Assembly (NCBI GenBank): GCA_044354975.1
Contig: JBIKZA010000031.1
Location: forward strand, 1 to 26,311
Direction of reading: 5' to 3'
From: CAIZGX01 sp044354975
GTDB lineage: Bacteria; Bacteroidota; Bacteroidia; Flavobacteriales_D; Sanyastnellaceae
DNA: 26,311 bases
Below are positions 15,693-24,133 of this stretch, one piece after another; within the stretch, counting starts at the first letter, position 1; every line of letters starts with the position of its first letter. The position numbers and the translations under genes are program-made. The notes beneath the pieces were generated by a model. That model saw only the letters and a list, made by a program, of their open reading frames with translations, had not been told where the DNA came from and ran no database searches.

Positions 15693-16934
15693 TTAATGCT
15701 CCCAAAACACATTGGGGTTATTGGTTTTATAGGTAACCCAAAGCGTATTGCTTTTTTCTCCTTTTTCTTCTGTTTTATCAGGGGTTTGTTCAAAATAATC
15801 CAATGGAAGAAGCTTAATATATTTGAAGGTTTTTCCCTCTTCACTTGTTTCCATATTGTATTCGCTAGATGATAGACATTCGAGTATGTATAGATTTTTC
15901 GCCATGTAATTTTCAAGATAGTCTTCTTTGGTTTGTGTGCTCTGATTGTTCCAGTTGGCATCCGGGTTTAGAATGAGGGTTTTGTCACTGATCAAACGCT
16001 CTCGAACCTCTTCAATACTTAACAGTGCTCCTTTTTCATTCATTACATAAGCATCGAATGTGGGGTCTATCCAAATCCATTTTTTAAGCGATTCGGAATA
16101 AACAGAATTAATTACGTGGCAATCTTGGTCAATTTTCAGACTGTCTTTTGGTAAACACGTAACAACTCTCGATTTAATACCCAAAGACAAATAGCATTCA
16201 TTCAAGACCAATGCAAGTCCTCTGCAATTTAATCCTCTACTTTCCTTTTTGCAGACCTCCAACATGCTCATTGCATTTTTTACTTCCGGATTTCCATTCA
16301 TTCCATCATGCGGAACTAAATCGTGGATCCAATGCATGAGATTTAAAATTTGCAACACGTCTGAACCTTGTCCGGCTATGCTATCGAGATTGAATCCTTT
16401 TCGCAATGCCACAAGGTTTGCATTGTCGCTTGCTTGATAGCTGAATGCAGGGACTGGTCTATTGTCTGACAAGTTGTATTTACCCGCTCTTTTTAGAATG
16501 GAAAGATAGTCGCCGGTTGTCTTTAGTTTTTTATTGAGTTCCAGAAATTCTTTCTCGTTTCGGATATTATCGAAGTCTGTATCAAGTTGGACATGGCCGT
16601 AATCGTTATAACCAGCTTCAATTGCTTTTTTAAAATACTTAAGTGCTGATGCCTTATCGTTTAAGAGGGAATAAGTGCAAGAAAGTGTGTAGTAGATATT
16701 GTTGAGTATGTAGGAGTTCTCCTTTTTCTCATCAGCAGATAATTTTTCATAAATCGACAGATATTCGGAAAGCAATGCGTTGTATGTCTTTACATCCCTG
16801 TTTTCATATGATGTGTTGAAGCCATCTGCTTTTTTTTCTATGAACTCATCCATTTTTTGAGACGCTGTAGTTTGAGCGATGAGTTGGTGCATGCTTAATA
16901 GCAACGTAAGCACGAGGAGAAATCGACTTTTCAT
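15693..16934 (-). CDS. Exported TPR plus transglutaminase-like protein
   Basis: 413 aa, exported (signal peptide MKSRFLLVLTLLLSMHQLIA). Residues ~40-140 carry TPR-like helices (LNNIYYTLSCTYSLLNDKASALKYFKKAIEAGY). Residues ~190-300 are a transglutaminase-like core with a complete candidate triad: C237 (GLNCRGLALVLNECYLSLGIKSRVV), H273 (QDCHVINSVYS) and D290 (KWIWIDPTFDAYV). Members of this superfamily act as cysteine proteases or amidases, more rarely as cross-linkers; the substrate is unknown. The C-terminus (~330-413) has no recognised domain. It lies 51 bp after the hydrolase fusion gene and 34 bp before the small membrane-protein gene, on one strand, so it may be part of one transcript. 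Confidence 0.85.
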   Translation of the reverse strand: MKSRFLLVLTLLLSMHQLIAQTTASQKMDEFIEKKADGFNTSYENRDVKTYNALLSEYLSIYEKLSADEKKENSYILNNIYYTLSCTYSLLNDKASALKYFKKAIEAGYNDYGHVQLDTDFDNIRNEKEFLELNKKLKTTGDYLSILKRAGKYNLSDNRPVPAFSYQASDNANLVALRKGFNLDSIAGQGSDVLQILNLMHWIHDLVPHDGMNGNPEVKNAMSMLEVCKKESRGLNCRGLALVLNECYLSLGIKSRVVTCLPKDSLKIDQDCHVINSVYSESLKKWIWIDPTFDAYVMNEKGALLSIEEVRERLISDKTLILNPDANWNNQSTQTKEDYLENYMAKNLYILECLSSSEYNMETSEEGKTFKYIKLLPLDYFEQTPDKTEEKGEKSNTLWVTYKTNNPNVFWEH

Positions 16935-16985
16935 ATTCTTTAAATTAATAGTTCTTTTGATAGTGACGATTAACTTCTCAATTTG

Positions 16986-19349
16986 TTACTCAAACACTCC
17001 TTTCATTACATCAACACCAATAGAATAACCATACACTTTCCCATTGGCATCTTTGTAAATTCTGATCTTGTTGCAAGCTTTTCCAAGGTTCACTGGAGCC
17101 CACGTAAGGCCACCATCTTTGGTTTCATACCCACTGTTCATCGTTCCTACAAAACCGTGGTTTTCGTCAATAAAACCAATACCAAATTCCCTTGCTCCAG
17201 CATCTTCAATCAAATTGATTTCATTCCATGTATTTCCCCCGTCAGTAGTTTTCGCAATACGTTGTTGTTTTACATTGGAGTCGGGATTATAAGATTGTAT
17301 GGTTACATAGCCAACGTCCTTTGTTGGGAAAGAGGCCTTCCAAGTGCATTCAAATGGACGCTCAGATTGATAAACCTTTTTCCATGATTTTCCTCCGTCA
17401 CTGGTCTTTAGGATAACAGCATTTGATTTTTCTAAATCCTCATCAGACGCTGCACAAGCAAATCCATTGTTCTTATCAAACATTTTAATGTCGAAGAGCA
17501 TTTTGCAGTCTTTGTTCATGCTATTAGATGTCCAGGTTAACCCTCCATCGTGCGACACCATCAGATTTGCTGGAGAGCCCACACGGCCAACCGCATAGAT
17601 GTGAACTTTATAATCGGTTTTTCCATGATTGATGAATTGTTCTTTTACGATGTCCATAGCACAAAGACCTTTAACATAAGGACCGGCATACGAAACTGGA
17701 TTCCAGGTTTTGCCACCATCGCTTGTTCCGTAAAGAGGAATGGTGTCTGTTACATTCGGGAAATAATCTGTACCAACCGTTCCCGCAAATCCGCGTAAAC
17801 TATCCACAAAGGCAATGCAGCGGAAAAAAGTCCCTTTCTTTTCCAATTGCTTTTCCCAAGTTTCGCCACCATTTTGCGTATGATAAATACTTCCGTATCC
17901 GTTTACATACCAACCTTCTTTTTCATTGATAAATGTTATGTCATCTTGCTTGCCCGGGTAACGTTCAGTATTTATTTTTTTCCATCCTTTTTCAGTTACT
18001 ATGACTTCATCTTTCTTCGAGAGTATTTCATTGCTCCATTTCACAGCTGATAGTCCAACTTCTTGATTGTATTCATCGAACAATTGCTGAATCTGTCCAT
18101 TCACAAATTTGTCATACGCTTCTTGCATAGTGCCCGATTTCGCGAAGTAGTGGTCTGTAGAAGGGTAGGAGATGAGCGTTGCATTTCCGGGGTGGAAATA
18201 GTTTACAGTGTTCACGATTTGCTGGTGATCGGCTTTCGAAAAGGCTTGGAAATCCGACTCTCCGAATTGAACCAAAACTTTCGCTTTTGTGTTCTTCCAA
18301 TTTTCCAAATGCGGATAGTCTTGTATCTGTCTCCAGTATTCAGCGTTGCGATCGTAGATTTTTCCTTTTCCATCATACCCCCAAACGCTTCTTAATACAG
18401 AGTCTGCTTTTGCATCTTTGGCCAATTCTTCAAGACTTTCCTTCTGAACGAAATACCTGTAATTCAAATCGTACTGCTCAACAACAGATTGCTCCACTTC
18501 AATGGGATTCATTCCCGCTAAGGCGTTTTGAACGCGATACATTTCCAATTGATATTCAAACCAAGACTTGGCAGTGGTACCATAAACGACTACTCCGGCA
18601 ACGTTGTTTTTAGCGGCAATTGCCGGAACGATTATTCCTCCCATGGAATGACCAACAATAATGATTTGATTGGTGTCTACATAAGGAAGAGTTTTCAATT
18701 TTTTCAATCCGACTTCGAAGTTTTCAATTTCATCCAACAAATCACAAGACTCGCAAGGCGGCGTGTTTTTACTGTCGCCCAAACCGCTTTTTTCAATACG
18801 CATGGTCGTATAACCAGCATCAACGTAAGCATCAATAATTCGTTTATACGGATGGTCGTTCGTTAGTTCGTCAATAGTGCTGCATGTATATCCCGGAACA
18901 AAAAGCATGGCGGGCATTTTAGTTTCTTTGAAGGGCTTGTTAATGATCACACGCAACTGTCCACCTCTGAAATTGGCTTCGTCGTAAATCACTTCCGCAT
19001 TGTCGTCGGTTTCGAATGGACGTGCAACGACTTTGGCTTTTAGCGTGATTTTCTTTTTTCCGCGCAGAACAGAAACTTGAACTTCTTGTCCGGGTATGTA
19101 GTTGAGAAACAGCTTCGTGAATTCTTCCGAAGACTTGAAATCTTTGTCTCCGATTTTAAGTATGATGTCGTTTTCTTGAAGCTTCAATTCAACGCTGGTG
19201 CCTCTAACGACCTGCACCACTTTACAACCGGAGGTTGCGTTTTCATTGACATATTCAATACGAGCGCCAAGTAATGGTTTGCGAGTAAGCTGCGCTGAAG
19301 TTTGGAACAATGAAATTCCAAAAAGCAAAAACAGAATGAAACGAGGCAT
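16986..19349 (-). CDS. PDZ - alpha/beta hydrolase - Asp-box propeller fusion
   Basis: 787 aa, exported (signal peptide MPRFILFLLFGISLFQTSAQ). Residues ~25-110 are a PDZ-like domain (GCKVVQVVRGTSVELKLQENDIILKIGDKDF). Residues ~125-430 are an alpha/beta hydrolase with nucleophile S235 in GHSMGG, acid D366 (FGESDF) and H400 (PSTDHYF), so the triad is complete. Residues ~455-787 are a propeller with six Asp-box motifs such as TQNGGETW (491-498), TSDGGKTW, SHDGGLTW, TSDGGKSW, TTDGGNTW and TKDGGLTW, as in YCF48/BNR proteins. It is probably a periplasmic or surface esterase or peptidase; the substrate is unknown. It follows the AraC regulator by 46 bp, across a perfect 12-bp inverted repeat. The three-domain order is unusual. 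Confidence 0.87.
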   Translation of the reverse strand: MPRFILFLLFGISLFQTSAQLTRKPLLGARIEYVNENATSGCKVVQVVRGTSVELKLQENDIILKIGDKDFKSSEEFTKLFLNYIPGQEVQVSVLRGKKKITLKAKVVARPFETDDNAEVIYDEANFRGGQLRVIINKPFKETKMPAMLFVPGYTCSTIDELTNDHPYKRIIDAYVDAGYTTMRIEKSGLGDSKNTPPCESCDLLDEIENFEVGLKKLKTLPYVDTNQIIIVGHSMGGIIVPAIAAKNNVAGVVVYGTTAKSWFEYQLEMYRVQNALAGMNPIEVEQSVVEQYDLNYRYFVQKESLEELAKDAKADSVLRSVWGYDGKGKIYDRNAEYWRQIQDYPHLENWKNTKAKVLVQFGESDFQAFSKADHQQIVNTVNYFHPGNATLISYPSTDHYFAKSGTMQEAYDKFVNGQIQQLFDEYNQEVGLSAVKWSNEILSKKDEVIVTEKGWKKINTERYPGKQDDITFINEKEGWYVNGYGSIYHTQNGGETWEKQLEKKGTFFRCIAFVDSLRGFAGTVGTDYFPNVTDTIPLYGTSDGGKTWNPVSYAGPYVKGLCAMDIVKEQFINHGKTDYKVHIYAVGRVGSPANLMVSHDGGLTWTSNSMNKDCKMLFDIKMFDKNNGFACAASDEDLEKSNAVILKTSDGGKSWKKVYQSERPFECTWKASFPTKDVGYVTIQSYNPDSNVKQQRIAKTTDGGNTWNEINLIEDAGAREFGIGFIDENHGFVGTMNSGYETKDGGLTWAPVNLGKACNKIRIYKDANGKVYGYSIGVDVMKGVFE

Positions 19350-19354
19350 AAGTT

Positions 19355-19404
19355 AATTTTTGACAAAGAAAAGTTTTAATTAAAAAACGGAGTTGTCAAA
19401 AATT
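19355..19404. promoter_or_regulatory. Perfect 12-bp inverted repeat between AraC and hydrolase genes
   Basis: AATTTTTGACAA (19355-19366) and TTGTCAAAAATT (19393-19404) are exact reverse complements with a 26-bp spacer. The right arm covers the AraC stop codon (19396-19398); the left arm ends 6 bp before the hydrolase ATG. As RNA it is a 12-bp stem that could end AraC transcription or mask the hydrolase ribosome-binding region. As DNA its two TTGACAA halves could bind a regulator. Which of these applies cannot be decided from sequence. Confidence 0.6.
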
Positions 19405-20253
19405 GCTAATTCGAATAGCGCCTGGGGTTAGGTTGAATTGCTGCTTAAACGCTTTCGAAAACGTTGGAACGTCTGAAAAGCCATATTTTATGGCTGTTTC
19501 CAGGATGCTGATTCCTTTGGTAATGTCAAGTTTGGCGCGATCGAGTCGGATTCTTTTTTGGTATTGGTACGGCGAGACGCCGAAGGCTTGCTTGAATACG
19601 CGAATGAAATGGTATTTCGAAATTCCAATGTTTAATGAAATTTCATCGAGAGATAGATTCTCAGTAATGTGTTCGTCAATGAAATTTTTCGCTTGAAGAA
19701 TTGATCTGAATACTTCTTCGTTGGTAATGTTCTTCTTGAAGTCGAGATTGTTGAGGTGATCGAAAATGAATCGTTGATCCGTAATGATCGATTCCGCCAA
19801 GCTGTAGAAGAGCTCTTGTTCCTGAAGGCTATTTGCGAAACTTCCGTTTTTAATTTTCTTGTTGATCTCTGAAAGTGAATATCCGATGCTAGTGTTTTTG
19901 ACGTTGTATCTGTTTACAAAGAATTGATCGGAGAGCAGGAACTCTTTCAGATTAGAGGCCTGCAGATCGTAATACTCAGCAACATCGGAAACAATTTGAG
20001 TGGAGATATCAATGCATATACCCTCTACTACTTTTTCTTGATTTATTTGAACGATGGACTTGGTGAAGTCATTTCCGATGATGTATTCTCCTTCACGCAC
20101 CATGAACTTTTTTCCATTTGCGTAATAAGTCTCTTCACCCGACGCCACATATTTTATTCCCAACCCCTTGAACGCAACGTCACTTTCGATTTTCTTTATT
20201 TCAGAGAATCGAATCTCATTGTCGTTTTCGTCGGAGTAAATGGTTTGATTCAT
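19396..20253 (-). CDS. AraC-family transcriptional regulator
   Basis: 285 aa. The C-terminal ~100 residues are a double helix-turn-helix of AraC type (LSLDEISLNIGISKYHFIRVFKQAFGVSPYQYQKRIRLDRAK, then ISILETAIKYGFSDVPTFSKAFKQQFNLTPGAIR). The N-terminal half looks like a cupin ligand-binding domain (YYANGKKFMVREGEYIIGN), so a small ligand probably controls it. It is cytosolic. The gene directly precedes the hydrolase fusion on the same strand (46 bp) and follows a candidate promoter, so the hydrolase is the likeliest target. The ligand is unknown. The start MNQTIYSDEND is the only in-frame ATG that leaves the cupin complete. Confidence 0.9.
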   Translation of the reverse strand: MNQTIYSDENDNEIRFSEIKKIESDVAFKGLGIKYVASGEETYYANGKKFMVREGEYIIGNDFTKSIVQINQEKVVEGICIDISTQIVSDVAEYYDLQASNLKEFLLSDQFFVNRYNVKNTSIGYSLSEINKKIKNGSFANSLQEQELFYSLAESIITDQRFIFDHLNNLDFKKNITNEEVFRSILQAKNFIDEHITENLSLDEISLNIGISKYHFIRVFKQAFGVSPYQYQKRIRLDRAKLDITKGISILETAIKYGFSDVPTFSKAFKQQFNLTPGAIRISNF

Positions 20254-20313
20254 TCTTCAAGAATGGAACAGGTTGTTCTTCGTATTTTATTCTATTTCAT
20301 TTGCTTTTAATGC

Positions 20314-20346
20314 CAAAGATAAATTCTAAATCCATAATTAGCTCAA
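20314..20346 (-). promoter_or_regulatory. Candidate Bacteroidota promoter for the AraC gene
   Basis: On the minus strand TATCTTTG (20314-20321) is an exact TAnnTTTG -7 element, and TTG (20344-20346) lies 22 bp upstream as a -33 element. The -7 element ends 60 bp before the AraC ATG. This is the best-looking promoter in the window. Confidence 0.6.
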
Positions 20347-20381
20347 GATAAAGCTATTCCTACTTTACATCTCTTGCAGAA

Positions 20382-20993
20382 TCAGAAGGTAAATCTAACA
20401 AACGGTCCGAAGTTAAAATTTAAATTCTTTGATTCAAAGTTTTGCGTCATATCAACACCTATCCCAAACTGAATTTTTTCTTGGTAATCGGCACCAATTC
20501 TTATAATCTGAGCTACTTCAAACGGATCAGCGGAAAATAAAATTTGTGAAGAAAGCCCCCAGTTTTTACTGAATTTTGGAGTGCAGATTAGGAGACCTAA
20601 AACACTTGGTGCTACCTGTCCTTCTACAAAAACTGCAGTTGGATATAATTGAATAAAAAGGTCTTCCTTTTTATTCATGTAAGAAAGACTTAAACCAATA
20701 GCAGGAACAAACAATTCACCATAAAAACCACCTCCTGCTGAAATTCCGAGCCAAGGTTTGATTTGATAAGTAAGTTGTCCCTCAATAGAGACCGTGTTTA
20801 TTGCTTTGTCTTCATAGTTTACTGTAAAGCGATTAAGATTAAAAAAGTTCCATTTTGCAGAACTATCCAAATCCTTATCGAAATAGTTTATGTAATGTGC
20901 GTGCTTGTTTCCCCTCAATATTTCAAGAACTCCTTGAGCACAAATATGACTTGTAACTAATAGTGAAATGGCTACTAAAATTGGTTTTTTCAT
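20382..20993 (-). CDS. Small outer-membrane beta-barrel protein
   Basis: 203 aa from the ATG at 20991-20993, chosen because MKKPILVAISLLVTSHICAQ is a clean signal peptide; an in-frame ATG 11 codons upstream adds residues before it. The mature part alternates polar and hydrophobic residues in barrel-like strands (GQLTYQIKPWLGISAGGGFYGELFVPAIGLSLSYM, KIQFGIGVDMTQNF) and ends NFGPFVRFTF, with the C-terminal Phe expected for an outer-membrane barrel. No specific family recognised. It follows the desaturase gene by 93 bp on the same strand and precedes the AraC gene by 128 bp. Confidence 0.75.
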   Translation of the reverse strand: MKKPILVAISLLVTSHICAQGVLEILRGNKHAHYINYFDKDLDSSAKWNFFNLNRFTVNYEDKAINTVSIEGQLTYQIKPWLGISAGGGFYGELFVPAIGLSLSYMNKKEDLFIQLYPTAVFVEGQVAPSVLGLLICTPKFSKNWGLSSQILFSADPFEVAQIIRIGADYQEKIQFGIGVDMTQNFESKNLNFNFGPFVRFTF

Positions 20994-21086
20994 TTGAAAA
21001 AAATGAGTGTTCTTTCTGATTAACAAAATGGTTTTGCCTTCTTCAGTCTCAAATTCACAGGATTGACCAAAAACATTTGTGGAAAC

Positions 21087-21956
21087 TTATGCTTTTTGTG
21101 AAGCGTTTTTGCTAGTTTGCTCTTTGATTGCAGATAACTCTCGTTCAGAAACGGTAAGTGAATACTGGTCTTCGGTGGATTTTTTACTATTTTTTCTTTC
21201 AAAGATTTGTTCGTGGCGAGTTTCATAGTCTTTAAATTCTGTACCCATCCATTTGTCCCACCAAGTAAAGTACAAAGCATAATTGCCGTTAAACAATTGG
21301 TGGTGCATATTGTGGTGCGTTGATGCAGTTTTGAATTTCAATAGTGGGAATTTGACCCAACCCTTCGGGTAAACTTCATAACCTAAATGACCTAAAACAT
21401 TGTTTAACATGGAGAAGATTTGCCAGGCAATTAATACTCCAAAATTCAGTGGAAGTATAAACGGTAAAACAAAGCCGACAAAGTATTCAACTACAGCTTC
21501 CGTGGGATGAAAAGCAAAAGCAGTTAGTGGTGATGGGTCGGTACTTTCATGATGTACCTTGTGAAAAATTTTATAAAATCTTGGCAAGTGCATCGCTCTG
21601 TGACTCCAATAGAAAAACATATCATCTAGAAAGAGTGCAATGAAAAAACTAAGCCCTAACCACAAATAGCCATATTCGCTGATGTTGAAATAGACTTTTG
21701 TATATCCTTTGCTTTCCAAGTATAGAATGCAAACATCCACAATTGCAAAAACAAAAAATGTAATTACTGAGTATCCAAGGTCGTGTTTGAAATGTCGCAG
21801 CTTTGCTCTTTCCTTTTCCTGAATTCTTATTTTTTTAAAATACTTTTTGCCTACTATCCAAAAAATGATAAAGAAAGGAAAAGCAAATGCTGAATACCAA
21901 CTGAACTGCTCGATATATGCATCGATGAAGTTTTCAAAAAAGGGAGTTACATTCAT
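21087..21956 (-). CDS. Sterol desaturase / fatty-acid hydroxylase family membrane protein
   Basis: 289 aa with four or more hydrophobic segments (about 20-37, 62-82, 96-114 and 155-182). The di-iron histidine clusters of the superfamily are complete: H119-xxx-H123 (SHRAMH), H132-xx-HH135-136 (HKVHH), H150, H190 and HH214-215-xx-HH218-219 (THHNMHH). These bind two irons and use O2 to hydroxylate or desaturate a lipid. In bacteria the substrate is usually an acyl chain, ornithine lipid or carotenoid; which applies here is unknown. It lies downstream of a Crp/Fnr-type regulator gene (87 bp gap) with a perfect FNR-type box in between, so the regulator probably controls it. Confidence 0.9.
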   Translation of the reverse strand: MNVTPFFENFIDAYIEQFSWYSAFAFPFFIIFWIVGKKYFKKIRIQEKERAKLRHFKHDLGYSVITFFVFAIVDVCILYLESKGYTKVYFNISEYGYLWLGLSFFIALFLDDMFFYWSHRAMHLPRFYKIFHKVHHESTDPSPLTAFAFHPTEAVVEYFVGFVLPFILPLNFGVLIAWQIFSMLNNVLGHLGYEVYPKGWVKFPLLKFKTASTHHNMHHQLFNGNYALYFTWWDKWMGTEFKDYETRHEQIFERKNSKKSTEDQYSLTVSERELSAIKEQTSKNASQKA

Positions 21957-22022
21957 ATTACTTCAATTTTGTTTGACTTGATAGTTTCGCTGCAAAATTG
22001 AGAAGTTTACTACTGAGCACTT

Positions 22023-22036
22023 TTGATGTAAATCAA
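22023..22036. promoter_or_regulatory. Perfect FNR-type operator (TTGAT-gtaa-ATCAA)
   Basis: The 14 bp match the FNR consensus TTGATnnnnATCAA at every fixed position and lie inside a wider palindrome (22021-22038). The site is 67-80 bp upstream of the desaturase ATG and just past the end of the Crp/Fnr-type regulator gene. That protein's recognition helix carries the E-xx-S-R residues that FNR uses to read this sequence. Confidence 0.7.
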
Positions 22037-22043
22037 AAAATGT

Positions 22044-22634
22044 TTAGGGCTTGCCAGACCTGATTCTACTTAGTGTTTCCTGAGTAATATTCAGGTAGGA
22101 CGCTATATTACCAAGACTAATTCGGTTTGTAATATCTGGATATAGGCTTAACAATTTTTGGTATCGTTGCTTTGCATCTAGAAATTGCAAATCTGTAAGT
22201 CTATCTTCAATTTGTGCTATGTAATGCAACTCCACCAACTTAATATACCAAAGTGAAAATGCATGGTGTTTTTGAATTAAGGTTTGCAGTGAAGTATATT
22301 CAATGGAATACATTTCACTATCTTCTAACAGTTGAATGCTTTCTTGAGATGGTACATTTTTGACAAGACTCGAAGTATCTGCAATTACTTGGCTATCCAT
22401 GCTGAACCATGTATTTATTTCTTTCCCTTGCTCATTCGTGTAATAGTATCTTACGGCGCCTTTTGTCATAAACCAAATGTGCTTGCAAGGCTTGCCCGGT
22501 TTCAGTAAGAAATAGTTTTTAGGGTATTCTAAATGTTGAAAGTACCGCAGTACATCTTCCAAAATAGGTTTAGGTAAAAAATGTACAGATTGTATTATAT
22601 CTTCAATAATTACCTTCGTTTTCCTCTGTTCCAT
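22044..22634 (-). CDS. Crp/Fnr-family transcriptional regulator
   Basis: 196 aa. Residues ~15-125 are a cyclic-nucleotide-binding-like barrel (NYFLLKPGKPCKHIWFMTKGAVRYYY). Residues ~168-196 are a short helix-turn-helix (LGNIASYLNITQETLSRIRSGKP). E186, S189 and R190 occupy the positions by which FNR contacts TTGAT. The protein stops right after the recognition helix, without a full winged region, which is normal for this short Bacteroidota subfamily. There is only one cysteine, C50, so it cannot hold an FNR-type Fe-S cluster and is not an oxygen sensor of that kind; the ligand is unknown. The upstream gap (98 bp) has no clear promoter match. Confidence 0.9.
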   Translation of the reverse strand: MEQRKTKVIIEDIIQSVHFLPKPILEDVLRYFQHLEYPKNYFLLKPGKPCKHIWFMTKGAVRYYYTNEQGKEINTWFSMDSQVIADTSSLVKNVPSQESIQLLEDSEMYSIEYTSLQTLIQKHHAFSLWYIKLVELHYIAQIEDRLTDLQFLDAKQRYQKLLSLYPDITNRISLGNIASYLNITQETLSRIRSGKP

Positions 22635-22732
22635 TATGAATGATTCTTACTTATTTCTTTTAGTTTCTCAACCACGGGTCAAAACAAAGGTTGTTAAACA
22701 GTATAAAAGCTGACATCGACCCAACAAATTTA

Positions 22733-24043
22733 CTACTTCACCTCTTTCCCATTCACATCAATGAAAATCCACTTTCCATCTTTCTCCTTCTGCACGTTGG
22801 CCTTTCCGCCTGTGAAGGCTTTCACATCATAATAAATGCACGGAATGACTTCGTTGCCGGCCTCATCTACGAAACCTTTTTTTCTTCCTTCGGGGAAGTT
22901 GATGCTCACGATCATTCTGCTGTCGGAGAAGGAGCCGTTAATGCCGTCGTATTTGCAGGGGAGAACAATTTTCCCTTGGGTGTTGACTCTTCCCGATTTT
23001 CCGTTTTTCTTCACGTTGGCCACACCGCGATTGAAGTCGCCGGTTTGCTCGTATTCTAACGGAGTGGTAATTTTTCCTTCAAGATTTAAATGTCCCCAGA
23101 GGTTGTCCTTTTTTACATTGACAAAACCCTGATTAAAGTTTCCCGCCCAGTCGTATTCAAAGGGGATAACGGTTTCTCCTTTTTCATCGATGAATCCATG
23201 TTTACCATTTAAAATGGCATGCGCCAATCCCTCACGGAAATACGCGAGGCTTTCGAACTGAAAGGGAATGAGCACGGTCCCTGTTTTCGTGATGGCACCG
23301 AATTTCCCATTGAGTTTCGTAATGGCTAGTTCGCCGCTGAAGCGAATTTCTGCTTCGTAGATGATGGGTAATACAACCTCTCCGGCTTTATTAATAATTC
23401 CCCATTTGCCGTCTTTTTGAACTGTAGTTGTTTCAAATCCGAAGTCGCTTATTCTTTCGTAGATGATAGGAATGACAATCTTTCCTTCCTTGTTTATGCA
23501 CCCCATTTTCCCGTCTTTGTAAATGGTGGCTAATCCGCTTGAATAGTTTCCAATGCCCCCGTATTCCATGGGAAGGACTTTTTTTCCTTTTTTATCGAAG
23601 CATCCGTATTTCTGATCTATTCCAACAACAATTAAATCAGAGAAACGCATACTGCGGTAGAACCAATCATCAGCATCTGTATAGATAACAGGAAGCACTT
23701 CGTTTCCTTGTTCGTCAATGTATCCGTAATGGGTAGGGTAGTCCCCGAAAATTTCCACGCGTGCCACGCCGTCCATGAACGGTTCAATTTCGTCGTACTT
23801 CATTGGCACGATAACTTTCCCAGTGGTATCAATTATTCCGCGTTTGTCGTTCAAACGAAAAGTAGCATACGCACCACGAAAATCTCCGAAGGAGTATGCG
23901 GTGTTTGTCGGCTCGAATTTTTTCGTTTTGGAATTGTAAGTCCCTTCGATTTTGGTTTGGGCGGAAGCAGAAATCGTTAAAGTAAGTGCTATCGCGAAAA
24001 CAAAAACAAATTGGGAGTATTGATGTGGAAAGAGGTTCGTCAT
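22733..24043 (-). CDS. Exported WG-repeat protein
   Basis: 436 aa with a signal peptide (MTNLFPHQYSQFVFVFAIALTLTISASA before Q). The mature part is almost entirely about eleven WG (KWG) repeats of ~32-38 residues, each with the pattern G-x-x-D/N-x-x-G-x-x-V/I-x-P-x-x-Y, for example RGIIDTTGKVIVPMKYDEI, WGIINKAGEVVLPIIYEAE and HGFIDEKGETVIPFEYDWA. The repeats build a beta-rich solenoid or propeller and are expected to bind other proteins; no catalytic residues are seen. The function of these proteins is not known. It follows the palindromic intergenic region and has no co-directional partner closer than 98 bp downstream. Confidence 0.88.
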   Translation of the reverse strand: MTNLFPHQYSQFVFVFAIALTLTISASAQTKIEGTYNSKTKKFEPTNTAYSFGDFRGAYATFRLNDKRGIIDTTGKVIVPMKYDEIEPFMDGVARVEIFGDYPTHYGYIDEQGNEVLPVIYTDADDWFYRSMRFSDLIVVGIDQKYGCFDKKGKKVLPMEYGGIGNYSSGLATIYKDGKMGCINKEGKIVIPIIYERISDFGFETTTVQKDGKWGIINKAGEVVLPIIYEAEIRFSGELAITKLNGKFGAITKTGTVLIPFQFESLAYFREGLAHAILNGKHGFIDEKGETVIPFEYDWAGNFNQGFVNVKKDNLWGHLNLEGKITTPLEYEQTGDFNRGVANVKKNGKSGRVNTQGKIVLPCKYDGINGSFSDSRMIVSINFPEGRKKGFVDEAGNEVIPCIYYDVKAFTGGKANVQKEKDGKWIFIDVNGKEVK

Positions 24044-24083
24044 GTTAGACTAATGTAAGGAGAAGAACGAGTTTCTAGAGATA

Positions 24084-24106
24084 TTCTCCGCATTCTTTGC
24101 GGTGAA
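24084..24106. repeat. CGCAAAG-type dispersed repeat (CCGCA/TGCGG hairpin)
   Basis: CCGCA (24088-24092), TTCTT and TGCGG (24098-24102) form a small perfect hairpin. Its minus strand reads CACCGCAAAGAATGCGGAG, like the CGCAAAG-rich intergenic repeats I recall from Bacteroidota and other bacteria. TCTCCGCATT occurs again 34 bp to the right (24119-24128). It lies in the leader of the WG-repeat gene. Confidence 0.45.
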
Positions 24107-24133
24107 TAGATGGGTTAATCTCCGCATTGGGAT

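Noticed and set aside
15674..15961. Separate small gene overlapping the end of the transglutaminase-like gene
   Set aside because: It lies in another frame of a well-supported coding region, has Lys-rich composition without any pattern, and no separate start signal.
18063..18866. Plus-strand open frames opposite the hydrolase fusion gene
   Set aside because: They mirror the coding strand of a clear three-domain protein and show no signal, motif or plausible composition of their own.
21964..22000. CAATTTTG/CAAAATTG inverted repeat in the desaturase leader as a terminator or operator
   Set aside because: Eight A/T-rich base pairs with a 21-nt spacer are easily chance in this composition; no T-run follows.
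22044..22634. Oxygen-sensing FNR
   Set aside because: Only one cysteine in the whole protein, so a 4Fe-4S cluster like that of FNR cannot be held; only the DNA-reading residues resemble FNR.
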